DNA of 64,000 nucleotides, taken from contig JBBRTJ010000002.1 of the NCBI GenBank assembly GCA_038244535.1, positions 16,353-80,352 on the forward strand, in the 5' to 3' direction. Below, in pieces: positions 26,607 through 34,953 of this stretch. A program made the translations under genes and the position numbers. The notes under the pieces are model-generated. The model was given only the letters and a program-made list of their open reading frames with translations. It had not been told where the DNA came from and did not search any database. The number at the start of each line of letters is the position of its first letter. The stretch's first letter is position 1. This stretch comes from JBBRTJ01 sp038244535 (GTDB taxonomy: Bacteria > Actinomycetota > Acidimicrobiia > Acidimicrobiales > Ilumatobacteraceae).

Positions 26607-27998
26607 ATGCTGGCCGACGAGCTCCACTCCACGTTCCTGCTCGAAGGGCTGAACGAGTTTCAGATAGCGCAGCTGATCGTCGTCGGGACCGAGACGCCCT
26701 TCGTCGAGGGCGACGTCTTGTTCGAGGAGGGTGAGCCGGCCGAGTTCCTGTTCATCCTCATCGAAGGCGCCGTCGAGCTGTTCCGTCACAGTGGCGACGA
26801 GCTGGTGCTGCTCATGACGATGGTGACGCCAGGACAGTGGGCCGGCGGTCTTCAGGCCTGGGGCGGGGCGGGGAGCAGCGCCGGGTACCGCGCCACCGGA
26901 CGGGCCGCCGGTGAGGGCCGCGTGTTCAAGGTGCCGTCGTCCGAGCTGGGTCGGCTCGTGGCGACGTGGTTCCCGTTCGGGCACCACATGATCAGCGGGA
27001 TCTTCCAGACCGTCCGCAACATCGAGGCCACGGCCCGCCAGCGTGAGTCCCTCGTCGCCCTCGGGCGCATCGCGGCGGGCCTCGCCCACGAGCTCAACAA
27101 CCCTGCCGCGGCCGCCGTGCGCTCGGTCGACGAACTGCGGACGGTGTGCGACGCGCTGCTCGGATCACTCGGCGCCTTGGCCCTCCACGGCATCACTGCC
27201 GAGCAGTACACGGCCCTCGATGCCCTCCGCCGCGAGGTCGCTCCATCGGAGGGCCCGCGCGATGCGCTCGCCATGGCCGACCTCGAAGAGGCCGTGGGTG
27301 ACTGGCTCGATCGCCACGGCGTGACCGATGGCTGGAAGATCGCACCCACGTTGGCCTCGGTCGGGATCGACGTCGGCTGGTGCGATCGGGTCGAGGCGCT
27401 CGTCGGCGCTGAGCCGATCAGTGCGGCCATGCGCTGGGCCGCGGCCACGGTCAGCGCGGCCTTGCTGCTCGACGAGGTGGAAGAGGCCACGTCGCGCATC
27501 TCGAACCTGGTCGGAGCGGTGAAGTCGTACTCGCAGATGGACCGCACGGCCAAGGAGCCCGTCGACGTTCGCGACGGCATCCAGAGCACGCTGGTGATGC
27601 TCGCTCATCGGCTCCGGGGCTCGGTCGAGGTGGTCACGGACTACGCCGAGGGCCTGCCGCTCATCGATGGCTACGCCGGCGAGCTGAACCAGGTGTGGAC
27701 GAACCTCATCGACAACGCGGTCGACGCGATGGACGGGGCCGGCACGCTGCGGATCTCCGCCCGTCGTGACGGCACCGATGTCGTGGTCGACATCGCCGAC
27801 TCAGGTCCGGGGATGCCGCCCGGGGTGATGGAGCGGGTGTTCGAGCCGTTCTTCACCACCAAGGACGTCGGTCGCGGCACCGGCCTCGGTCTCGACATCT
27901 CCCGGCGGATCGTCATGACCCGCCACGGCGGCGACATCAGCTTCGACTCCAGGCCCGGCGAGACCATCGCCCACGTCCGCCTCCCCATCAGCCACTAG
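26607..27998 (+). CDS. Histidine kinase with cyclic-nucleotide-binding-type sensor domain
   Basis: A 463-residue cytoplasmic sensor kinase. Residues 1-130 resemble a cNMP-binding beta-roll (FVEGDVLFEEGEPAEFLFILIEGAVELFR). The phospho-acceptor is His161 in GLAHELNNPAAAA. A long helical insert of about 130 residues follows, and the ATPase has NLIDNAVDAMD, DSGPGMPP, FEPFFTTKDVGRGTGLGLDI. No membrane segment is seen. It lies 11 nt after the receiver-flavoprotein gene, so the two should form a signalling pair. Whether a nucleotide or another ligand binds the sensor cannot be told. Confidence 0.88.
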   Translation: MLADELHSTFLLEGLNEFQIAQLIVVGTETPFVEGDVLFEEGEPAEFLFILIEGAVELFRHSGDELVLLMTMVTPGQWAGGLQAWGGAGSSAGYRATGRAAGEGRVFKVPSSELGRLVATWFPFGHHMISGIFQTVRNIEATARQRESLVALGRIAAGLAHELNNPAAAAVRSVDELRTVCDALLGSLGALALHGITAEQYTALDALRREVAPSEGPRDALAMADLEEAVGDWLDRHGVTDGWKIAPTLASVGIDVGWCDRVEALVGAEPISAAMRWAAATVSAALLLDEVEEATSRISNLVGAVKSYSQMDRTAKEPVDVRDGIQSTLVMLAHRLRGSVEVVTDYAEGLPLIDGYAGELNQVWTNLIDNAVDAMDGAGTLRISARRDGTDVVVDIADSGPGMPPGVMERVFEPFFTTKDVGRGTGLGLDISRRIVMTRHGGDISFDSRPGETIAHVRLPISH

Positions 27999-28010
27999 CA
28001 ACGGGTCGCG

Positions 28011-28449
28011 GTCTGCCAGCCCGACTGGACGGGCGACCTGTCACCCTCGGTGCGCGAGCGCCTGGGGGAGATGGCGGCTACGGACATCAGCCGCAAGGTC
28101 AGCGCCGAGGCGACGCGGGTGGGCCGCAGTCAGCGCACCGCCACCGAACCGCAGTGGGCGGCGTTGGTCGTGCGCGATCGAAGCTGCGTCTTCGCCGGTT
28201 GAGCGCCCACTTGGGTGGTGCCATGCCCACCACGTCGTGCCATGGGAGGAACAAGGCCCCACCGACCTCGCCAACCTGGCCCTGGTCTGCTCCGAACACC
28301 ACACCCTCATCCACCGCGACGGCTGGGCGCTGCGATGGGACGACGACATCGGCTGGGTTCCCTGCGGTCCCGGTGGCACCGCCCACGTTCGATTGCCACC
28401 GAGGGTCCCAGGCACGACGCTGCCCGATCGTCAACTGGCGCTGGCGTGA
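28011..28449 (+). pseudogene. HNH endonuclease family remnant, broken by a single-base frameshift
   Basis: This is the C-terminal part of an actinobacterial DUF222/HNH-type gene. The frame reads QWAALVVRDRSCVFAG and then meets TGA at 28200; one extra base between 28199 and 28202 would restore C-ERPLGWCHAHHVVPWEEQG and PTDLANLALVCSEHHTLIHRDGW, the HNH motif. The N-terminal half of the usual protein is absent, since the kinase gene ends just upstream. A sequencing error could explain the single base but not the missing N-terminus. Downstream to 28673 I see nothing coding. Confidence 0.7.
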
Positions 28450-28673
28450 GCGCAGGTCCAACGCCAGTCATCACGGACAGCGCGGGTGGCAGACCCGTGG
28501 CCGGCTTCGAACTCAGCGAGGGCGGTGCGGGTCGCGCACGGGGATCGGTATCAAGGCCGGCTGCCGCCGGGGCTTGAGGCTGAGGAGCTCGAGCAGCTTC
28601 TCGATCAGATCGGGCACCCGATGAGCATAGGCGCTGAGGGCTGCGTTGCCCCTGGCGGAATAGGGTCGTTTGT

Positions 28674-29153
28674 GTGACGACGCTCCACCCGAATGCGCTC
28701 CGAGTGCGCGATGCCGCCCTGGCCCTCGGCCTCGAGGTCGAGATCCGCACCTTTCCCGAAGGGACCAAGACCGCGGCGGACGCCGCGGCGGCGATCGGGG
28801 TCGAGGTCGGCCAGATCGTGAAGTCGCTGATCTTCGCCGTCGACGGCGAGGTCGTGCTCGCCTACGTCAGCGGGGCCAACCAGCTCGACGAGCGCAAGCT
28901 GGCCGCGGCTGCCGGCGGCAGCAAGGCCGCACGGGTCGATGCCGAGACGGTCCGGGCGGCCACCGGCTTCCCGATAGGTGGCGTACCGCCCTTCGGCCAT
29001 GCCACCGAGCTGCGGGTCTTCATCGATCCCGACCTGCTGGGCTACGACGAGGTGTGGGCCGCCGGCGGCACCTGGAACGACGTGTTCGGCATCGAGCCCC
29101 ACCGCCTGGTCGAGGCCAGCGAAGGCCTGGTCACCGATCTCAAGCGCGGTTGA
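28674..29153 (+). CDS. YbaK/EbsC family aminoacyl-tRNA deacylase-like protein
   Basis: A 159-residue YbaK/prolyl-tRNA-editing domain. The conserved Lys is in GQIVKSLIF and the substrate-side loop is TGFPIGGVPPFGH, as in proteins that remove mischarged amino acids (often Cys- or Ala-tRNAPro). Start GTG 28674 follows TAGGGT (28661-28666) by seven bases and lacks a Shine-Dalgarno, which supports leaderless transcription. Its 3' end overlaps that of the convergent hydrolase gene by 14 nt. Confidence 0.88.
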   Translation: MTTLHPNALRVRDAALALGLEVEIRTFPEGTKTAADAAAAIGVEVGQIVKSLIFAVDGEVVLAYVSGANQLDERKLAAAAGGSKAARVDAETVRAATGFPIGGVPPFGHATELRVFIDPDLLGYDEVWAAGGTWNDVFGIEPHRLVEASEGLVTDLKRG

Positions 29154-29853
29154 GCGCCGCGAGAAGGGTTGTCGAGTCGGAGATCCAACCCACGAGCAAC
29201 TCGATCACCAACAGGGTGGCGTCGTGGTTGGAACGAGGCAGTCCGGCGCCGATCGCCTCCTGCACGCAGTCCTCGAGCACAACGCAGTGGTAGTCGCGGA
29301 ACATGGCATCTTTGATGGTCGACTCGACACACACGCTCGTCGTACATCCGGTGAAGATGAGGTGGGTGATCCCTTGAGCCTGCAGTTGCTCGTCCAGGTC
29401 CGTCTCGAAGAACCCGCTGAATCGGTGCTTGTAGATGCAGAGGTCGCCTGGGTCGATCGGCAGTTCGTCAACGATGTCCGTGTTCCACGTGTCTCGCACC
29501 AGCACCCGACTGGGAGCGCCAGTGGGCGAGACCGTCTCGTCGCCAACGTTCATGGGGAGGTGCTTCAGCCAGTTCGGCGATGTCGGCGCGCCGGAATCGG
29601 ACAGATCCGGTTTGAACGCCATTTTCAAGAACACAACGAGCATGTCGTTGGCGCGTGCAGCTTCGAGCACCTTCGCGGTGGGTTCGATCGTGGCCCGAAT
29701 GCCGCTGAGGTCGATGCCGGCGCGACCGAACATGCCCCCTTCATGTCCGAAGTCGTTCTGCATGTCGACGACGATCACAGCCGTGCGACTTGGCTCGAAC
29801 TCGAACGCAGTGGGCCGTGCTGCAATCGCCAGCGGTGCACGTAGCGAATCCAT
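29140..29853 (-). CDS. Isochorismatase-like cysteine hydrolase
   Basis: A 237-residue cysteine hydrolase with the isochorismatase fold. VIVVDMQNDFGHEGG holds the catalytic Asp, the Lys is near LKMAFKPDL or YKHRFSGF, and the nucleophile Cys is in FTGCTTSVCVEST, preceded by a cis-peptide-like GIT. It resembles ureidoacrylate/peroxyureidoacrylate amidohydrolases (RutB-like), but no rut genes are near, so the substrate is open. ATG 29853 has AGGAGA six bases upstream. Codon use is less GC-rich than in the neighbours, which may hint at transfer. Confidence 0.85.
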   Translation of the reverse strand: MDSLRAPLAIAARPTAFEFEPSRTAVIVVDMQNDFGHEGGMFGRAGIDLSGIRATIEPTAKVLEAARANDMLVVFLKMAFKPDLSDSGAPTSPNWLKHLPMNVGDETVSPTGAPSRVLVRDTWNTDIVDELPIDPGDLCIYKHRFSGFFETDLDEQLQAQGITHLIFTGCTTSVCVESTIKDAMFRDYHCVVLEDCVQEAIGAGLPRSNHDATLLVIELLVGWISDSTTLLAALNRA

Positions 29854-29999
29854 GGATCTCTCCTTCGCACCCGCTGCGCTCGACGATGCCAGCCCGAGCG
29901 AGATGGGAGAGTAACCGACGCCATCGGGCTCCAACGTCGGGCTCCGCACACCAACGGTGGGGTACCGCCTTTCCCCACGCAACCCAGCTGCTGGCCTAG

Positions 30000-30215
30000 A
30001 ACCGGCTGGATGCCAAGAGCCGCACCAGTGACGAAGCGATGCCGACGAGGATCGACTCGGCCTTCCTTCGCAACACGCCCCACATGCTCAACCCCGTCAC
30101 CTGGTGTGGGGACGTAGATCTGGTGCTCACGCCGGCTGGGCCGTTGACGACGTACGAGGACTGGGCGGTGGGCGCACGGTCGGCGCTGCTGCGCTTCGTA
30201 GTATTCGGCGGGTGA
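30000..30215 (+). pseudogene. Small open fragment, possible nucleotidyltransferase-like remnant
   Basis: The frame from 30000 reads RLDAKSRTSDEAMPTRIDSA, then FLRNTPHMLNPVTWCGDVDLV and LTPAGPLTTYEDWAVGARSA before stopping at 30213-30215. The GDVDLV acidic motif resembles minimal nucleotidyltransferase-like proteins found in toxin-antitoxin settings. The fragment has no N-terminal domain and no good start except ATG 30039. Its stop overlaps the next gene as GTGA, which may be chance. The stretch from 29854 to here holds otherwise only the isochorismatase promoter. Confidence 0.3.
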
Positions 30216-31813
30216 GAGCAGCGCCTGGTTCGGCGCCTGGTTCAGCGCACGGCTGGAGCGGGTGGGATGCCGCGCCGGTGGCGACCGCGGCGGCGCTGGG
30301 CTTGGTCGCTGTCATGCTCGGCTGGCGAGGCGGTGACCTGCCCGCCCAGCTGTTTCGGGCCGAACTCGTACGTCGGGAGGGCTTCACGCTGTGGAACGAC
30401 CGGTGGTACGGCGGTCACCCCACCCTCAACTACAGCGTCTTGTTCCCGCCCCTTGGCGCGGCGCTCGGCGTGCTCACGGTCGGCATCGCCGCGTCGGTGG
30501 TGGCCACGGCCTGCTTCCATGACCTTGCCCGCCGTCACTACGGACCGGTGGTCGCCCGTGCCGGAGCGCTCTGGTTCGCCGTCGCCTCGATCAGCAACCT
30601 GGCCGTGGGGCGGCTCACGTTCGCCTTGGGCGCGGCGTTCGCACTGGCGGCCATGGCTACCTTCGACCGTGGCCACCGCTGGTGGGCCCTGCCCCTCGCG
30701 GTTGCCACCCCGCTCGCCAGCCCCGTGGCCGGGCTGTTCCTCGCACTGGCGGCCGTGACGGTGGCCGTGGCCCATCCGCGTCGCCGTGTCGCGGCGGGCG
30801 TGGTGGCCGCGGCAGCGCTCACGCCGTTGCTGGTGATCGTGGCGCTCTTCCCCGAGTCCGGGACGTTCGGGTTCCACGTCGGCGACCTGACCTGGAACCT
30901 CGTCGTCTGCCTTGTCGTGTGGCTCGTGGTGCCACGCGAGCACGTCGTGGTGCGCACCGGAGCCGTCCTGTATGCGCTGGCCAACGTGGCGACCTTCGTC
31001 ATCCCGAGTGCGATGGGCACCAACGTCGGGCGCTATGGGCAGTACCTGGTGGCACCGCTGCTCGTGTGCATCCTGTGGCAGAAGCGGATGAAGCTGCTCG
31101 CCGTCCTTGCCGTCCCGCTCCTGCTGTGGCAGTGGCTGCCCGCCGTCGACGCCGTGGCCACTGCGGGACAGGACCCTTCGACCAAGGCCGATTACCACCA
31201 GCCCCTCCTCGGTGCCCTCGCTCGTCAGGGCGGCCCGCTGGCTCGAGTCGAGATCCCCTTCACCTTTCGCCACTGGGAGTCGTACTACGTCGCCCTCGAG
31301 CAGCCCTTGGCGCGCGGGTGGGAGCGCCAGCTCGACACCAACCTCAACCCCATCTTCTACGACGGTTCGCTCACGGCCGACACCTACCACGACTGGCTCC
31401 TCGACAACCGGGTGCGATGGGTGGCGCTGCCCGACGTCGCGATGGATTCGTCGTCTGAGGCCGAGGCCGCACTCATCCGCCACGGCCTCGCGTACCTGCA
31501 CTCGATCTGGTTGGGCGAGCACTGGCAGCTCTGGGAGGTGCGTGACGCCCGGAGCTTCGTCGAGGGGCCGGCCACCATGGTGGAGCACGACGCCACCAGC
31601 TACTCGCTGCAGGTGACCGGTCCGGGCTTGGTCACCGTTGCCGAGCGGGCGTCAGGTCACTGGAACATCGACCTCCCCGATGCCGGCACCGGCCCCGGCG
31701 CCCCCTGCGTGGCCGAGGACACCCAAGGGTGGACGGTGCTGCGCAACCTCCCTGTCGGGCTCGTGAGCGTCGGGCAAGGCCTCACCGGGACACCCTGCCC
31801 CGAAGAGGGGTGA
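30212..31813 (+). CDS. Polytopic membrane protein, possible GT-C glycosyltransferase
   Basis: A 533-residue protein with about ten hydrophobic segments between residues 20 and 320, then a soluble C-terminal domain of about 200 residues. The first external loop (FRAELVRREGFTLWNDRWYGGH) and the layout resemble GT-C-type transferases that use lipid-linked sugars, but I see no certain catalytic motif. The GTG at 30212 follows TAGTAT (30199-30204) by seven bases. It is on its own with no sugar-nucleotide genes beside it, so the function stays open. Confidence 0.6.
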   Translation: MRAAPGSAPGSAHGWSGWDAAPVATAAALGLVAVMLGWRGGDLPAQLFRAELVRREGFTLWNDRWYGGHPTLNYSVLFPPLGAALGVLTVGIAASVVATACFHDLARRHYGPVVARAGALWFAVASISNLAVGRLTFALGAAFALAAMATFDRGHRWWALPLAVATPLASPVAGLFLALAAVTVAVAHPRRRVAAGVVAAAALTPLLVIVALFPESGTFGFHVGDLTWNLVVCLVVWLVVPREHVVVRTGAVLYALANVATFVIPSAMGTNVGRYGQYLVAPLLVCILWQKRMKLLAVLAVPLLLWQWLPAVDAVATAGQDPSTKADYHQPLLGALARQGGPLARVEIPFTFRHWESYYVALEQPLARGWERQLDTNLNPIFYDGSLTADTYHDWLLDNRVRWVALPDVAMDSSSEAEAALIRHGLAYLHSIWLGEHWQLWEVRDARSFVEGPATMVEHDATSYSLQVTGPGLVTVAERASGHWNIDLPDAGTGPGAPCVAEDTQGWTVLRNLPVGLVSVGQGLTGTPCPEEG

Positions 31814-31866
31814 CGACTCAACGACCGCACGCCACTCGCTAGCGTCCCGGCGGTCGAGGGGGAACC

Positions 31867-33771
31867 ATGACAGGCGACAACGCGCCCAAGGCCGCATCGG
31901 AGCACACCCGGGCCAGGAACGCGGCGGCCACCACGCCGACCGATCCTGGCGACTTCGAGCGTGTACGGCGAGGGTTCGTCGCCTCGCACGCCACCGGGCG
32001 CATCGTGGACGGTCAGGGCCGCACCGTGTCCGACATCGGCCGGTACGGCTTCCTGACCACCGGCGCTCCCGCCCCCGACACGGTGCACCCCAGCCTCTGG
32101 CGTCATGCGCAGCTCAACGTCCACCACGGCGTGTTCGAGGTGGCCGAGGGCGTGTGGCAGGTGCGGGGCTACGACATCTCCAACATCACCTTCATCAGCG
32201 GTGACGAGGGATGGGTGGTCATCGACCCGCTGACCAGCGAGCACACCGCCCGCGCTGCCCACGAGCTGATCTCTGAGCACCTCGGCCACCGCCGGGTCAC
32301 CGCGGTCATCTACACCCACTCGCACGCCGACCACTTCGGCGGGGTCCTCGGCGTCACCAGCCAGGCCGAGGTCGACGCGGGGCGGTGCCGGGTCATCGCT
32401 CCGGAGGGGTTCCTGCGCGAGACCGTGGGTGAGAACGTGATCGCCGGGCCGGTCATGGGCCGACGAGGCCTCTACCAGTTCGGTCCGCTGCTGCCCGCCG
32501 GCCCCACGGGGCACGTCGACTGCGGCCTCGGCAACTCGATCCCGATCGGTGCTCCGGGACTGATCGCGCCGACCGAGGACATCACGCGCACCGGTGAGGA
32601 GCTCGTCGTGGACGGGGTGCGCATCGTGTTCCAGCTGACCCCGGAGACCGAAGCGCCCGCCGAGATGAACTTCTTCTTCCCCGATCACGGGTGGTTGTGC
32701 ATGGCGGAGAACTGCTCGCACACCATGCACAACCTGGTTCCCATCCGCGGCGCGCTCGTCCGCAACGCGCTGAACTGGTCGAAGTACATCAACCAGTCGA
32801 TCGAGCTGTTCGGCGGGCGCACCGAGGTGCTCTTCACCTCTCACAACTGGCCGCGCTGGGGAAACGCCGACGTCGTCGGGTTCCTCACCGTGCAGCGCGA
32901 CCTGTACCGCTGGATGCACGACCAGACGATGCGCCACGCCAACCACGGCCTGGTGCCCACCGAGATCGCCGCGACGCTCGAACTGCCGGCGGAGTTCCTC
33001 GCCCAGGACCACACCCGGGGGTACTACGGCGACCTCGTGCACAACTGCAAGGCCGTCTACCAGCGCTACCTCAGCTGGTACGACGGCAACCCGGCCAACC
33101 TCAACAAGCTCCCGCCGACCGAGTCGGGGCGGCGCTACGTCGAGCTGGCCGGCGGTCCCGCGGCGCTGCTCTCGGTCGCCCGTCGAGGGTTCGACGAGGG
33201 CGACTACCGCTGGGTCGTCGAGCTCGTCAACCACCTCGTGTTCGCCGATCCGCGGAACGGCGAAGCCCGTCAGCTCCAGGCCGATGCGTTCGAGCAGCTC
33301 GGCTACCAGTCCGAGTCATCCACGTTTCGCAACGCGTACCTGACGGGCGCCCAGGAGCTGCGCCAAGGCGCGCCGCAGCTGGGGACGTCGTCGCCCGTGC
33401 GAGCCCGGGGGTTGTTGGTGGCGATGACCGTCGAGCAGGTCTTCGACTCGCTCGCAGTCCGCGTCAAGGCCGAGGACCTCGGCGGGGTGGCGGTGGCCGT
33501 CAACTGGATGTTCACCGATCTCGACGAGCGCTGGGTGCTCGGCATCTCGAACCGCACGCTCTACGCGACCCCTGGTCGCCATGACCCCGCCGCCGCGGTG
33601 ACGGTCACTCTCACCCGGGCCACGCTCCTCGAAGTCATCACCCAGACCACGACCTTCTTGGAGGAGATCGAGGCGGGTGGGATCACGATCGAAGGCGACG
33701 GCGGCGCGCTGCTGACGATCTTCGGGACCCTCGACACCTTCGACATCGGTTTCGGCATCGTCGAACCGTGA
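31867..33771 (+). CDS. Alkyl/aryl-sulfatase of the metallo-beta-lactamase fold (SdsA-like)
   Basis: A 634-residue class III sulfatase, which hydrolyses alkyl sulfates such as detergents to alcohol and sulfate. THSHADH at 150-156 is the binuclear zinc motif, with more ligands in MAENCSHTMHN and in HNWPRWG. The C-terminal part holds the alkylsulfatase dimerisation helices and an SCP2-like lipid-binding domain from about 520. No signal peptide is visible, whereas many known members are exported. A GAGGGGG Shine-Dalgarno precedes the ATG. A roughly 50-residue spacer separates it from the membrane-protein gene. Confidence 0.92.
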   Translation: MTGDNAPKAASEHTRARNAAATTPTDPGDFERVRRGFVASHATGRIVDGQGRTVSDIGRYGFLTTGAPAPDTVHPSLWRHAQLNVHHGVFEVAEGVWQVRGYDISNITFISGDEGWVVIDPLTSEHTARAAHELISEHLGHRRVTAVIYTHSHADHFGGVLGVTSQAEVDAGRCRVIAPEGFLRETVGENVIAGPVMGRRGLYQFGPLLPAGPTGHVDCGLGNSIPIGAPGLIAPTEDITRTGEELVVDGVRIVFQLTPETEAPAEMNFFFPDHGWLCMAENCSHTMHNLVPIRGALVRNALNWSKYINQSIELFGGRTEVLFTSHNWPRWGNADVVGFLTVQRDLYRWMHDQTMRHANHGLVPTEIAATLELPAEFLAQDHTRGYYGDLVHNCKAVYQRYLSWYDGNPANLNKLPPTESGRRYVELAGGPAALLSVARRGFDEGDYRWVVELVNHLVFADPRNGEARQLQADAFEQLGYQSESSTFRNAYLTGAQELRQGAPQLGTSSPVRARGLLVAMTVEQVFDSLAVRVKAEDLGGVAVAVNWMFTDLDERWVLGISNRTLYATPGRHDPAAAVTVTLTRATLLEVITQTTTFLEEIEAGGITIEGDGGALLTIFGTLDTFDIGFGIVEP

Positions 33772-33804
33772 CGGGCGGGCCGGCGCCAGGCGGCAGCCGG
33801 GGGC

Positions 33805-34887
33805 TCAGTCGGCCGGCAGCATCAGTCGGCCGACCACCTCGCCGTCGTCGAGGTGGCCGGTGGGCACGAAGCCGAGCCCGAGGTAGAAGGGCTGTGGTGC
33901 TCCGGGTCCGAGGGCCCAGCTCGTGAGCAGGGTGGTGAAGCCGCGAGCGCGCAGGTCGGCGACGACGGCTTCGACGACCCGAGCGCCGATGCCTCGGCGC
34001 TGGTGCCGGCGATCGATGAGGAGCCGCCACAGGTAAGGCTCGTCGACACCCCCGTCGGGGTCGGCGAGCATCACGAAGCCGACGACGTCCTCGTCTGCCA
34101 GCACGGCCCGCATCCATGGCCGGGTGCGAACACGGCGGCCCGTCTCTTCGGGATAGCCGGCGTCCACCTCTTCGGGGAACAGCGCGTCGAGGTACGACAT
34201 CGCCATCGGAGAGACGTAGCGCTCCTCGTAGCGGTGGGTGCGCAGGCGGTAGACGGCCATGACCATCTCATCGGTCATCTCCGCCAGCCGCACCTCGGCC
34301 GGCGGGCCGCTCGGCCGGGCCAACCAGCCGCGCCGATCCTCGGCGAGCAGGGCGAAGTGGTCGTTGTCGAGCCACTCGCCGCGCACGAGCTCGGCCCTCA
34401 CCGCGGTGCCCTCGTGGCGGAAGCCGAGGCGCTCGAGCAGGCGGGCTGAGGTCCGATTCTCGGGATCGACTTCGGCCACGATCCGGTGGACCCCGGTGGC
34501 GAACAGCCTGTCGACCACGCCGGCCACGGCCTCGGAGGCGAGACCTCTGCCCTGAGCGGAACGGGCCAGGGTGTAGCCGAGCGAAGCAGTCATGGCGTCG
34601 GCGGTCAGCCCGATCCCCAGGTCGCCGACCACGGTGCCATCGTGCTCGATCACCGCGGCGATCCAAGCGCCTCGGATCGGGTCGGCCGACCCGTCGACCA
34701 TGGACCGGGCGTGCTCCTCGGGGTAAGGCGACGGCCAGTTCTGGTAGCGGGACACCTCAGGATCGCGGCGGAAGCCGACGACGGCGTCGAGGTCGTCGTC
34801 GTGCAGGGGGCGCACGGTGCAGCGAGCCGTGATGACGGGGAGCAGCGGCTGGTGTCCTGGACCGCCAGGCGCCTCGTGATCGGACAT
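33805..34887 (-). CDS. Double-domain GNAT acetyltransferase
   Basis: A 360-residue protein with two GNAT folds. The N-terminal half is RimJ-like (acetyl-CoA loop SAQGRGLASEA, then ENRTSARLLERLGF); the C-terminal half has RRHQRRGIGARVVEA and FYLGLGF. Fusions like this occur in aminoglycoside and protein N-terminal acetylation families, but the acceptor is not predictable here. Start ATG 34887 lies seven bases after TACGCT on this strand. The long open frame that continues beyond it is antisense to the ABC-F gene and is not coding. Confidence 0.85.
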   Translation of the reverse strand: MSDHEAPGGPGHQPLLPVITARCTVRPLHDDDLDAVVGFRRDPEVSRYQNWPSPYPEEHARSMVDGSADPIRGAWIAAVIEHDGTVVGDLGIGLTADAMTASLGYTLARSAQGRGLASEAVAGVVDRLFATGVHRIVAEVDPENRTSARLLERLGFRHEGTAVRAELVRGEWLDNDHFALLAEDRRGWLARPSGPPAEVRLAEMTDEMVMAVYRLRTHRYEERYVSPMAMSYLDALFPEEVDAGYPEETGRRVRTRPWMRAVLADEDVVGFVMLADPDGGVDEPYLWRLLIDRRHQRRGIGARVVEAVVADLRARGFTTLLTSWALGPGAPQPFYLGLGFVPTGHLDDGEVVGRLMLPAD

Positions 34888-34953
34888 GGCCTGAAGCGTA
34901 GGGCGAGCAATCTCAGCGGCCCGACGTGATTCGGGCCGTAGCCTCGACCCGTC

